Assembly: GCA_905116865.2 (NCBI GenBank)
Contig: CAJHNH020001592.1
Location: forward strand, 1 to 64,000
From: Candidula unifasciata
Taxonomy: Eukaryota > Mollusca > Gastropoda > Stylommatophora > Geomitridae
Reading direction: 5' to 3'
DNA length: 64,000 nucleotides
Positions 53,685 to 64,000 of this stretch are shown here, in pieces. The notes under the pieces were generated by a model. The model made no database searches and was not told the origin of the DNA. It saw nothing but the letters and a program-made list of their open reading frames with translations. The position numbers were made by a program, and so were the translations under genes. Position 1 is the first letter of the stretch, and every line of letters begins with the position of its first letter.

Positions 53685-54590
53685 GGGAACCTGTTTTATG
53701 GAAGCACTTTTTTGTCGGTTTATGTTTTTTATTTACGTTAATATATACTTGGTTTTTCTTTGTACATAAACTTTTTGTTCCACATTGGCCTCGTTTGTTT
53801 CTTTGTACATAGACATTTCATTTCATGTTGGCTTTATTTATTTCTTTATTGTTTATTGTTTCTTACCTTTTGGTGCACACTAGAAATAGTTGATTCCTTA
53901 TTTTGAAGTACTTACCAGTTAAGTAAGTAAGTTGTTATCACTTCTGTAAAGGTTTAGGATGGTAAGTAGATAAATAATTGCAGTGCATCAGGCAGCAGAC
54001 TAGGAACTGGTGATAGATCAAGGGTTTTCCTGGCTGGTCATCTTGAAAAGTATGCAGAAAAGGATGTACTTTATAATGATGAGGAAGCAGAAACATGTCA
54101 CATGATCCAATGTGACCAGTCAATAAATGTCTCGTTATCCTTCGATAGATTTGGGGTGGTAATTTGATGGAAACTAGTAAAATCTATTTAAAACCTTCTT
54201 CATCATAAAGTCTGTGGTGTGGCATTGGTAGTCATGTCTCTCCACAACCTTCTGTCTCATTACTCTTTTTTATCTGTCTAGGGTATTCTCATCATTCATC
54301 ATTTAAATTCTTTAATGCAATCTTCCATTTGATGTTACCAGTGTGCCCACGTACTTACAGATATCTTCTTGCTTGAGGATTGTCCCATTTAGTCTGATGT
54401 TGCATTTTGGAGTGTCCATTTTCTTTGTAATTACCATTACTTCTGTTGTTGAAACTAGGACATTTGTTCTGACTTTTTGTTACAATTAATAAACAATTCA
54501 TAGTTTGGTACCATCAGCAGGCAGTGAACCGCAGGCTCGGGAGATAACTCTTGACACCACATGGCAGTATTGTTCAGATCTGAGGTGGCC
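53685..54590. other. Likely 3' UTR or intron 29 of STAG
   Basis: AT-rich sequence directly after the in-frame stop; aataaa at 54122. From 54180 an antisense retrotransposon scrap begins to show (tctagggtattctcatcat). Confidence 0.35.
54122..54127 (+). promoter_or_regulatory. Candidate polyadenylation signal AATAAA
   Basis: AATAAA about 440 bases after the TAA at 53684, at a plausible place if exon 29 is terminal. Other AATAAA hexamers lie at 56209-56214 and 60455-60460. I cannot choose between them without transcript ends. Confidence 0.35.
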
Positions 54591-54599
54591 ATTTGTCTG

Positions 54600-55180
54600 C
54601 ATTGGATTGGAGAACTCTTGCACTCTTCTACTGATAGGTCTGCTGTGTGGTTTTGAGTAGTCATCTCTAACCTTAGCCTTCTGTCTTTTCTACTTTCAGT
54701 CATTTCTGACACAGATGATCTTTCATATCTTGATGTCTAGGATAACTCTTCTACTGATAGGTCTGCTGTGTGGTTTTGAGTAGTCATCTCTAACCTTAGC
54801 CTTCTGTCTTTTCTACTTTCAGTCATTTCTGACACAGATGATCTTTCATATCTTGATGTCTAGGATAACTCTGACACCACATGACAGTATTGTTCAGATC
54901 TGAGGTGGCCATTTGTCTGCATTGGAGAAGTCTTGCACTCTTCTACTGATAGGTCATGCTGTGTGGTGTTGTAGTCATCTCTATCCTCAACCTTCTGTCT
55001 TGTCTACTTTCAGTCATTTCTGACACAGATGATCTTCCATATCTTGATGTCTAGCATCTTCTCTCGCTGTCTCCCCCTGCTTCTTGTCCCCTCTAACTTT
55101 TCCAACATCTTGATGTGCTCCAGTTCTCTCCTTCTCGTGATGTGACCAGAGGGCCCTCTTCTGATGTGGTTTGGCATTTG
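54600..55180 (-). repeat. Tandemly duplicated retrotransposon 3' piece
   Basis: A segment of about 120 bases (ttctactgataggtctgctg...tatcttgatgtctaggataa) is repeated at 54620, 54748 and, with losses, 54938. On the minus strand 55140-55040 reads RRRELEHIKMLEKLEGTRSR, then GRQREKML, the basic C-terminal motif of non-LTR elements. Confidence 0.65.
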
Positions 55181-56790
55181 CTTTCATAGAATCAGCAAGG
55201 TGCTATCTGGCATTCACAGTGAGTCACAGTTTATCTCTTATCTCTTTGTCCCTATCTGTGGTGACTTTAACTCATATCCTGAGTTCTAATTTAAAGTAAC
55301 TAATGTTTAGGAAATGTCTTGGGAAGAAAATGCAGTCATTGTAATGTTGACTGCATCACCCACTGAGAGCCTGTTGATCTACATAAATATGAGTCAAGTA
55401 TCATATGCCTAATTCTCCACCGTCATATACAGGGGTGGGGTGGGGGTGGACATCGCTTTATTGCATTTATTTTTCATTTCTTAGTAAACTATAAATTACA
55501 TATTTTGTAAGAAACATAAACGATTTATCTTCATTTCATAGCCAACAAATACAACCTTTAGAAGTTTAATTATTTACACTTGTTTACGTATAAGTCAGTA
55601 GATGTAACTAACTACATTTGTAATAACTGTTTCATGAGCTTTGTTTCAATATGGTATTTGAAGCCATAAAGTAGTTTAAAAACAAAAATCATGTTTTGAC
55701 TTGGTATGTTTATTGAAACTTATTGAAGTTTATTTTGTACTTGTACAGGTTTATATTGGCTATTTTGGTGTACTGTATTCTTCTGTTACCGATATTTTTT
55801 GGGTGTAGCTTTTATCATTGCTATAGTTTGAATGCTTCTTTTTTTGTGGGTTTGCTAATTTTCTGTAGACGAGAAACATTCAAAATTTGCAAACATTCAC
55901 CGACTACTAATTACACCTGTCAAAAAAAGCAATCAGAATACTAATTACTAAAATAACAGTAAGTTTAACCCGATTTTCTTTCTCTGTAACGATGGTTAAA
56001 TTCATTAATAGATTGATTCACTACCAAAATAACAATTACATTTAGAACTGCATCATTGTGTTATGATTTTTACTATTAGTGTTTCTTAAAATGGTAAAAT
56101 AACAGATAAATTCACTAATTTTGAATTACTTTTGGAATGAAAATATCTATGGCTTTAGTGTGATTTACCACATGCAGTTAAATTCAGTTTGTATGCAATT
56201 GATATTGAAATAAAATGTATTCGCTTCAGAAAACATTCTAGAGACAACAGTTAATAAATTGTTGATGTTTCCTTAACATTTTGTTTGGTAATACTCAGTA
56301 ACATATATAGGCATTTAGGCACTTCTAGGCTTAGGCACTTGTAGACGCCTGGACAGACACCTTTTGAAATGTTTATGTGTGAACACACACACACACACAC
56401 ACAAAGCATCACAGTCTTTTTCTCCTGAATGTTTTATGTGCTATAGACTGTTGTTATATCGTCAGTGTCGGGGTTCAATAACAATGAGTCATCATCATCA
56501 TCATGTAACAGGTCTTTTACAGAAGTTCACTCTCTTCACAGCACAGCTCAAATAAACTTGGTCCTCTCCTGCCTCATGCACTTTCCCTATGTCTGTTAGG
56601 TCATGTGACCATCTTCACACTGGTCAGTCCCTGACCTGGTACCATGCCACCCTCCTTCCCCCATTCCCTCTATTATTGTTCTTGCCAGTTAAACTATGTA
56701 ATTTCAAATGGCCACAGTATTTCCCTTTCCAAGACACAAGGCTGTTTTATGAGTCGATTTTCCTTGATCCTTTAATATGTCAGTGAGTAG
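55181..56790. other. AT-rich stretch, no gene recognised
   Basis: 55440-56300 is strikingly AT-rich and free of recognised repeats, with AATAAA at 56209; it could be 3' UTR or plain intergenic DNA. A (ca) microsatellite at 56382-56402 and (atc) at 56489-56503. Confidence 0.4.
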
Positions 56791-57230
56791 ATGGATTGAA
56801 AAATAGAAGCATAGATGGTCAGCAGATGGTGGAAATGAGGTGTCTGAGAAAAGCAGTAGGAGTGACCAGAAGAGATCATATCAGGAATGAGATCATACGA
56901 GATAAAGTCAGCACAGAACCAATTCTAAATTACATAGAAAGACAGCAAATCAAATGGTTTGCCCACTTGGAGAGAATGCCTTTTGATGCTTTACCATTCA
57001 AGGCATATACCAAAATAGGAGAGAGACGTAGAGCAAGAGGTAGACCAAGAAGGATATGGAAAGATAACAGAGAAATTCTATAGGACCACGATGTGTCTTT
57101 ATCGAAGCAGCCAGAAAAGCACAAAGCAGGACACCAAAAGAGGTTACAGAGAAGAGGAAGATGGTCAGCTTTAGAATGCACTCAGTTTAGGATGTATATA
57201 GCTGTTGAGGTTCTCTTTCTTGTCTGATTG
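56790..57230 (+). repeat. Non-LTR retrotransposon 3' end (family 2)
   Basis: Open from 56796 to 57080: VEMRCLRKAVGVTRRDHIRN, then [53 protein letters not shown]; then a stop, and the tail continues in another frame (KHKAGHQKRLQRRG). Confidence 0.85.
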
Positions 57231-57239
57231 ACAGATAAA

Positions 57240-57640
57240 GACTGCATAGAATATTCTTCATTTTGTAACACTACAGCTTTTTGCAGCATTTACTTGATTG
57301 GCATGGACAGGTCATCGTTCTAGGCCTCAGGACAGGACCTAACAAACTGACCAGGCATATGCACAAGCTTTGGCTGAGTAGTTCACCATTGTGCCTGTGT
57401 GGTAACTGCAGAACATCTGCTGCAAGAATGTAAAACCTATTAACAAGAGAATACTGGCCCAGTGAGTGAGTTGATACTAAAATACTCCTACACAGAGCTC
57501 ATTGAACTCGGAACTAAAAAGAGCGATCACAAGAACTCCTATCAAATCAGATCCAAGAACTCGTCTATCTTGTGTAAATCAGAGAGCGATCACAAGAACT
57601 CGTCTGTCTTGTGTAAATCAGAGAGCGATCACAAGAAGAA
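57240..57640 (+). repeat. Retrotransposon segment downstream of RNase H
   Basis: Gives the pattern 'LRTGpNKLTRHMHKLWLSSS' followed by PLCLCG, then a frame change and 'AEHLLQECKTY', the Cys/His segment found after RNase H in such elements. 57525-57640 then repeats gagcgatcacaagaactcgt three times (about 45-bp unit). Confidence 0.6.
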
Positions 57641-57774
57641 GAAGCAGCTTTTAAATGGCAATGACAGGTGAGGGATCCGTTCCTGTGACCTACTTTCTAA
57701 AGCAACATGTGCCCCAGAGGTGGCCATATATTCCAGCACATGCTTAATTCCGAGAGCTAAATTGACCTCTTCTT

Positions 57775-57935
57775 CTGCGTCCACCTTTGAAGGGGGGTTG
57801 GCATGTTGTCTTGTAGTTCACAGCTAGGCTGCAGCATTCAGACAATTCCTTCAACACATTTAGTCTCGGCATACCCCCTAAATGGTCTCTTTCTATGCCA
57901 GAAAATTAGGAAAGCAGTGGGTCTGTCCTTTTTGT
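57775..57935 (-). repeat. GAA-tailed SINE-like repeat, tail type B
   Basis: On the + strand: cttcttctgcgtccaccttt, gaaggggggttggcatgttg, ttgtagttcacagctaggct, then ggaaagcagtgggtctgtcc: the B tail and head read in minus sense. Confidence 0.65.
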
Positions 57936-58308
57936 GCCCCCCTCCTCTCTGTCTTTCACACACACACACACATGCTTTGGACATGCAAACACATAGGCAA
58001 TCACACAACTGTATTAGCACATTCGTACTATTCATATCAGATTAAAAAATTTACAACCCATCTAGTGTTTTTTTTTTTTAGACTGCTGTCGGTGACAGTG
58101 GCATTTATTTTCTATGTCAGTATTTCTTACATTAAATTCCAAATTTAGATTTTTATATGGTTTCTATTTCATATTATTTTTCTGTTTTGTATATGGGTTC
58201 TCTTGTTCTTGTTTTTGTTTCTTTTTCTTGTTTGTTTAAATTTTCTTTATGGTTGGTGTTTCTGTTGTATTTACTTATTAAATGTGTGTCTATGTGCCTT
58301 GAATGCAG

Positions 58309-58357
58309 GGAACCTGCGCAAGATACCTGCACTCCTGCCAGTTTTCTTAGCGTCTGA
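58309..58357 (+). other. STAG: Candidate alternative last STAG exon
   Basis: After gaatgcag (58308) the phase left by exon 29 gives S-EPAQDTCTPASFLSV and TGA at 58355. The pyrimidine tract is mediocre and the peptide is not conserved as far as I can tell. Other acceptors in phase: 58528 (immediate TAA, excellent tract) and 60669 (SCRAGSCCL then TAA, good tract). Confidence 0.15.
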
Positions 58358-58789
58358 AACATTTTTTTAGTTGTGGGCCAAGCCCCCTCACCGTCCTTCC
58401 GATTCTAGAAAATTTGCACTGGGGCTAAGTGCCATCTCAACATGTATAGAAGTTTTCTTATTGAGTATATGTTTTTGCATTTCATAATATTACAGACATG
58501 TTATTAAATTTATTTGCCTCTCTGCAGATAATGATAATTGTTCTTGCCTCTTGAGCCTAAACAAATGTTCAATGGGGTGGAAGTCTCCAATCCCAGTTTG
58601 TGTGTGTGTGTTGGTGCTACTGATTGTTTATATAAATGTAATGTGTTTCTTTTGTTATGCTTTCTTTTGATTGTTCGTAGATTACACTGTGAATCTTTTC
58701 TTTAGTCGTATTCTGTCAGCGCAGATGGGAGTATGTTTGACAGCTGTTTTCTGTTTGTTACCTTTACTTTTGTTGCAAACTGTTTTTTT

Positions 58790-58888
58790 TTTTTTCGTTT
58801 TGCTCTTGAAAGGGCGGTTGACATATTGTGTTGTGGTTTACAGCTAGGCTGTAATATCTGCACTCCTTTACGGGCTAATAAAGAAGAA
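58790..58888 (-). repeat. GAA-tailed SINE 3' fragment, tail type B
   Basis: cttgaaagggcggttgacat, then tgttgtggtttacagctagg, ctgtaatatctgcactcc on the + strand; the minus-strand B tail only. Confidence 0.6.
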
Positions 58889-59021
58889 GGTACTTTATTG
58901 TCAATAACTTTAGAAAGCATGAAGATAATAGAGGAAGTATAGAAGCTGCATTGGAAGAATAACCCTCCACTGCATAGACATAAAGATTGTTGATATATCC
59001 AGAAAGAACTTAAGAGCCATG

Positions 59022-59105
59022 ACTGCACAATGGTTAGCATGCTTGCCTGTCAACCTGATGGTCATAGGTCCGAATCCCCAGCAACGGTAAAAAAAAGAAA
59101 GAAAA
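59022..59105 (+). repeat. tRNA-derived SINE head
   Basis: gactgcacaatggttagcat with cttgcc (A box) and aggtccgaatccccagcaac (B box) 35 bases later, then A-rich sequence. tRNA-like length between boxes, but no paired acceptor stem. Confidence 0.6.
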
Positions 59106-59109
59106 AGAC

Positions 59110-59500
59110 ATGGGATCCTAGAAAGACCCAACATAAAAATTGGTTCCAGGAAACTGAGAGGAAGAAAATGGCCACCTCACCCAACAAGTGATGATTTTTT
59201 TTTTTGAAAATATGGGACATCAATACTTTATATGCACCTCTAGACATGGAAATGTGCCCTCACTTGAAATGGTGGGGATGAGCGAAGTAGACAAGAATGA
59301 CCTAACATAGCAATAAAAGACTGGCAGGTAACAGAAAGATAAAACTTTGTATACCATCAAGAAGATGGTAGAGAGATAAAATATAGGCAGACCTACAAAC
59401 ATTTAAGGGTCACCAACTGGAAGGAGAAGACCGGTCACAATGATGAATGGGGACAGAAGACGCCTGCAACACATGGGCTCTGAATTCTGAAGAAAAAGAC
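59110..59500. repeat. Decayed non-LTR retrotransposon 3' tail
   Basis: 59330-59480 (atcaagaagatggtagagag, gcagacctacaaacatttaa, acacatgggctctgaattct) parallels 40690-41100 and 47690-47830. No intact frame. Confidence 0.45.
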
Positions 59501-59654
59501 AAACGTATGTACCAAAGATAAATAAGAATGACAGTCAGTTGACAATGATAAAATCATTATCATGTTAAATGTATGCGTATGTTAATACTGTTTGAGAAAG
59601 CCATTTATGGGGACCATGTTGTGCTTTCTGTTTTAAATGTTTGGCATCTTCTTC

Positions 59655-59945
59655 CTTTTCTTCTTTGCATTCATCTCCTGTAAAATCTGGAGGAAAATGG
59701 TTGTTTGTCCACTTCTGGAGTTTAGTCTTGTTCCAGAACTTGAGTTTTGCATGCACACTCATTTTACAGATGTGGTGTATTTGTATGCAGACTGTTGGTT
59801 CCTCACCTCTTAGGTGCATTGAGCCTGACTTTGAAGGAAACAGCCCTGACTAGTTGACTTTTATGACATGCTTGGTAGGGGGCAGTGGGTTTGTTCTTCC
59901 TTTTCCCTTGTGCTCTCACAACGGGGGCCCCAGAACCCACACAAG
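59655..59945 (-). repeat. GAA-tailed SINE-like repeat, tail type A, nearly full length
   Basis: On the minus strand from ttgtgtgggttctggggccc (59943) to gaagaaaaggaagaagat (59645). All A blocks are present, so it is one of the best copies besides 27747. Confidence 0.8.
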
Positions 59946-60745
59946 GAACAGTTGTAGCTGTGTTTTGCCCGAGTGCATTTCCAGGGCCGTTATTTGTCCC
60001 TTGACAAAATGCCGCGGGTGCACAGTGTGAATGCCTACCCCACTTAGGTCAAAATGAAGTATTACTTTTGATGCAACTATACACTTTTTCTTTGCCACCT
60101 CAAAGAGATTCGCATCAATCCACACAGGACCACAGGTTACCTGGTAACCGTTATGTTGTGCTTCAGTATAACTGCTAATTGGTTGAACATCGTTTCTAGG
60201 AATTGCATTGTAAATCTGGAGGGGTAAAACTAACATACACGTCCCCACCCATCAAAAAAGGGATTTAGTACTTAAGTGACTGTTGCATAATGCCAGTTAA
60301 TTATGTTATGTTTCTTTGCATATTTTATTTAATGTTAGACATGTTTCTTATGTTGGTCTTTTTAGTTCTTGATTGTTGGTTGTTTTTTGTTTATGTTATA
60401 CACTGAAAAACATACAAATGTTAATTTTGATTAAAAATATTAAAATATGAATTCAATAAAGATGATAAAAATGACTGTTAGGTAGTTGTAGCTTTGACTG
60501 TCACAGTGTTTGCTTGTTTATAAATGCATGTGTTTTTGTTTGTTTTTTTCGTTGCATTTATTTGGGGCATATAGAGGCCACTTAGTTGTTGGATGTGTGT
60601 GTGTGGTTTCTTCACTTAACCTAAAGATATGTCTTATGTTAAATTGTGTTATGTTTCTGTGCTTTCAGCTGCAGAGCTGGGTCCTGTTGCTTGTAATGTT
60701 AACCCAATTATCACTTTTTGTCATTGTCAGTATTCATTGTCATGC
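59946..60745. other. Flank without recognised gene
   Basis: 60000-60260 is more GC-balanced and may be an old element; the minus frame 60248-59916 is not recognised. aataaa at 60455. Confidence 0.3.
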
Positions 60746-60754
60746 CTGTAATTG

Positions 60755-62300
60755 ATGTTTTCCCACTGTCCTTCCATTAATTGATACGTTTCTCCACTGT
60801 CCTTCCATGAATTGATATGTTTCTCCACTGTCCTCCCATTTAATTGATAGGTTTTTCCACTGTCCTTACATTAATTGATACGTTTCTCCACTGTCCTTCC
60901 ATTAATTGATACATTTCTCCATTGTCCTTCCATTATTGATACATTTCTCCACTGTCCTCCCATTATTTGATATGTTTCTCCACTGTCCTTCCAGTAATTG
61001 ATGTTACTCTACTGTCCACCCATTAATTGATATGTTTCTCCACTGTCCTCCTAGTAATTGATATGTTTCTCCACTGTCCTCCCATTATTTGATATATTTC
61101 TCCAGTGTCCTCCCATTAATTGATATGTTTCTCCACTGTCCTTCCAGTAATTGATATGTTTCTCCACTGACCTCCCATTAATTGATATGTTTCTCCACAG
61201 TCCTCCCATTAATTGATATGTTTCTCCACTGTCCTCCCAGTAATTGATTTGTTTCTCCACTGTTCTCCCATTAATTGATGTTTCTCCACTGTCCTCTCAG
61301 TAATTGATATATTTCTCCACTGTCCTCCCATTAATTAATATGTTTCTCCACTGTCCTCCCAGTAATTGATATGTTTCTCCACTGTCCTCCCATTAATTGA
61401 TATGTTTCTCCACTGTCCTCCCATTAATTAATATGTTTCTCCATTGTCTGCCCATTAATTGATATGTTTCTCCACTGTCCTCCCATAATTGATATGTTTC
61501 TCCACTGTCCTTTCATTATTTGATACTTTTCTCCACTGTCCTTCCATTAATTGAAACATTTCTCCACTGTCCTCCTAGTAATTGATATGTTTCTCCACTG
61601 TCCTCCCATAATTGATATGTTTCTCCACTGTCCTTCCATTAATTGATACTTTTCTCCACTGTCCTTCCACATTAATTGAAACATTTCTCCACTGTCCTCC
61701 TAGTAATTGATATGTTTCTCCACTGTCCTCCCAGTAATGGATATGTTTCTCCACTGTCCTTCTGTTAATTGATATGTTTCTCCACTGTCCTTCCATTAAG
61801 TGATAGGTTTTTCCACTGTCCTTCCATTAATTGATACGTTTCTCCACTGTCCTTCCATTAATTGATATGTTTCTCCACTGTCCTCCCAGTAATTGATATG
61901 TTTCTCCACTGTCCTCCCATTAATTGATATGTTTCTCCACTGTCCTCCCATTAATTGATATGTTTCTCCACTGTCCTCCCATTAATTGATATGTTTCTCC
62001 ACTGTCCTCCCATTAATTGATATGTTTCTCCACTGTTCTCCTAGTGATTGATATGTTTCTCCACTGTCCTTTCATTAATTGATATATTTCTCCACTGTTC
62101 GCCCATTAATTGATATGCCTTTCCACTGTCCTCCTCCCATTAATTGATGTTTCTCCACTGTCTTTCTATTAATGAATATGTTTCTCCACTGTCCTCGCAG
62201 TAGTTAACATGTTTCTCCACTGTCCTTTCATTAATTAATATGTTTCTCCACTGTCCTCCCATTAATTGATATGTTTCTCTACTGTCCTCCCTGTTTTCTC
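60755..62300 (-). repeat. 31-bp minisatellite, about 48 copies, 1.5 kb
   Basis: Unit on the + strand: tctccactgtcctcccatta + attgatatgtt. Copies vary at cc/tt (ccttcc), att/agt and by single-base indels (28-32 bp). Frames on the minus strand read as 'N..GGQWRNISI' repeats only because of the repetition. The array runs directly into retrotransposon sequence at about 62305. Confidence 0.95.
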
Positions 62301-62319
62301 CAGGTCATGCCAGTGTTAA

Positions 62320-62645
62320 ATGAGCAGACAGATAGACTGGCTCCCTCTGCACCACTTGGTGGTGAATTGATGTGTGACAAGCTAGATATTGTGAAGGCTC
62401 TTTATGAATGAGTAAACAGTGCGGAAGTGCAGATAGATCATTAGAGTCTGAGGAGAATGGTGTTGCGAGGAGTTGCCAGGGGATCTGGCTGATGCTCAAC
62501 ACTTAGGGGAAGGATGAGAGGGATGTACAGACAGTTACTGGTACCATTGGAATTGGAACTCTTTGCTTGCTGCAGAGGATGGGGATGGAGCACTTATGGG
62601 AGTGTCCTGGGTGCTGTGATCTCGATTCTTAATTCAACATTCTAA
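62320..62645 (+). repeat. RNase H retrotransposon 3' end
   Basis: RLAPSAPLGGELMCDKLDIV, then KALYE, continues the RNase H motif seen at 24955-25300 ([20 protein letters not shown]). Then the 3' tail with ggggatggagcacttatggg and the (tc)-rich end. Confidence 0.7.
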
Positions 62646-62649
62646 TAGA

Positions 62650-63890
62650 CAGTTCACTATCTTCTTCTTCTTCTTCACTTCCTCTTTTACCGCTGTGGGT
62701 GTCGAGGGAGATATAAGGTTCTGTTTCTAGCTCTTCTGGCCGCCATGACCATAGGCACATCATGCTGTTGTAGAGTTTCTCTGATGTTATCCTTCCATAT
62801 TGTTCTTGGTCTACCTCATGCTCTACGTCCTTCTTCTCTTTCCATGTATGCTTTGTATGGTATGGTGTCACAAGGCATTCTCTCTAAGTGGTCAAACCAT
62901 TTCACTTGCTGTCTTTGTATGTAATTTAGAATTGGTTCTGTGCCAAATTTTTCTCTTATGATCTCATTCTGATCTTATCTCTTATTGTCACTCCTACAGC
63001 CCTTCTCAGAAATTTCCATGGTTACTAATTTTCTTTTATGGTTTGTTGTGAGTGACCATGTCTAGCACTGGTAGCACAGAGTTGGAATAAATATGCTTTG
63101 AATAAGATGTCTCTTTGTGCTGATTGGGATTGTCTTATGCTGTACAAGGGGTGCTAGCTGTCCCAATACTTGGTTTTGCTTTACTGCATCTAATGTTAAT
63201 TTCTTTATCCAATTTCCCATCTTCAGTAAATGTAGATCCAATATACTTAAGCTCAGATGCCTGTTTAATGCCTTTGCACTCTATTGCTATGTTTAGATCT
63301 GTCTTCTTTTTTCCTCTGCAAAGAGTAATTCGTTGATCTTACTAACATTTTCATTCATGGGATTGGCATTCTTGCATATACTGTCGATGTAGGTGATAAA
63401 CAGCAGTAGTGATAAGACACACCCCTGTCTTATTCCAGATGTTACTGTGAATGGATGAGATGTTCCCTGATTTATTCTAACTACACTTCTACAATCCCTG
63501 TATAAACTTTTGCACACTTCGATGAGGTGTTCGCCTACTCCATATCTTGCCATTACTTTCCATAATAATTGTCTGTCGACTCTGTCAAATGCCTTCTCCT
63601 GGACTACGAATGCCACAAATAAGTTCTTATTGTATTCATTGTTCTTTTCTATTAACTGTTTAAATGTGAAGATTGCATCTGTGCAGCTTCTATTTCTCCT
63701 AAATCCCATCTGTTCTTTTGCCAGCTGTGGTTCTATCACTGGTCTCAGTCTTGTTTCTATTATCTTGGCATACATTTTGCCAACATGGCTTAAAAGAGAG
63801 ATGCCTCGGTATTGACCGCATTCTCGTTTGCTTCCTTTGTTCTTCCACAATGGTATGACTATTGCATGTTGCTAAGTGACAGTTCACTAT
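62650..63890 (-). pseudogene. Non-LTR retrotransposon (family 2), RT domain and 3' end
   Basis: 63850-63293 is an open RT piece: QYRGISLLSHVGKMYAKIIE (motif 1-2), LAKEQMGFRRNRSCTDAIFT (motif 2a), ekAFDRVD (motif 3/A), SGIRQGCVLSLLLF (motif 4/B), and LLFAEE where active enzymes have FADD/YADD (motif 5/C). So the catalytic Asp pair is lost or the frame breaks there. The 3' part 62871-62629 matches 33655-34110. The element is cut at its 5' side near 63880. Confidence 0.85.
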
Positions 63891-64000
63891 ACAGAGCTAT
63901 AATTCACCATCATCATGAATTTGTGCTTCTGCTGATAGGTGTTGTGGGGAGAAGCAGTTTGTGATGTATTGCTTGATGGGCAGCAATGGCTAATGTCATT
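63891..64000. other. Window end, nothing recognised
   Basis: No recognisable exon or repeat in the last 110 bases, though 'gcagcaatggctaatg' could be any intergenic sequence. Confidence 0.3.

Noticed and set aside
59916..60248. Minus-strand frame of 110 codons
   Set aside because: It overlaps the SINE head at its 3' end and shows no recognisable domain; could be an old element, not reported as a gene.
60669..60698. Terminal STAG exon giving SCRAGSCCL and a stop
   Set aside because: The acceptor is good but the peptide is tiny and unsupported; kept only as one of three possibilities for the C-terminus.

Overview
This is eukaryotic, intron-rich genomic DNA from an invertebrate animal. A mollusc or another lophotrochozoan is my best guess, from the feel of the protein and the repeat content; the sequence alone does not prove it. 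About 5% of the window is exon and the rest is intron and intergenic sequence packed with transposon remains and minisatellites. There are no operons, no rRNA and no CRISPR.

One gene dominates: a cohesin STAG/SA (stromal antigen) subunit on the + strand. I could follow it through 29 coding exons, from an ATG at 3008 to 53680. All exon phases join without a frameshift and give about 1113 codons; the human paralogues are about 1230-1260 aa. The STAG domain is in exons 5-7, the stromalin conserved domain in exons 7-10, and the HEAT-repeat rod runs on to exon 28. The two aromatic residues of the conserved essential surface are present (W333 in exon 8, F370 in exon 9). Intron 3 has a GC donor. The last recognised exon ends where a stop codon overlaps a splice donor, so the true C-terminus is uncertain.

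Layout: 1-2980 holds the 5' flank or a 5' UTR intron, with a low-quality-looking start and a fold-back element at 2.1-2.4 kb. 3.0-12.8 kb holds exons 1-4 with a nested TTAA-flanked MITE, a decayed piggyBac transposase (4.6-6.7 kb) and a decayed non-LTR retrotransposon (7.15-9.75 kb). 12.8-24.9 kb holds exons 4-11 and a strange 1.5-kb near-duplicate of the exon 9/intron 9 region, interleaved with a 76-bp repeat made from the start of exon 10. 24.9-53.7 kb holds exons 12-29, several minisatellites (58 bp, 33 bp, 92 bp) and many short retroposons. 53.7-64 kb holds 3' UTR or flank, more retrotransposon fragments and a 1.5-kb array of a 31-bp unit.

The introns carry at least 20 copies of one short interspersed repeat that starts with a 'gtgtgggttctgg' head, ends in (GAA)n and comes with interchangeable tail modules. 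They also carry several tRNA-derived SINEs, hAT- and piggyBac-type MITEs, and 3' ends of at least three non-LTR retrotransposon families, one with an RNase H domain. None of the transposon proteins is intact.
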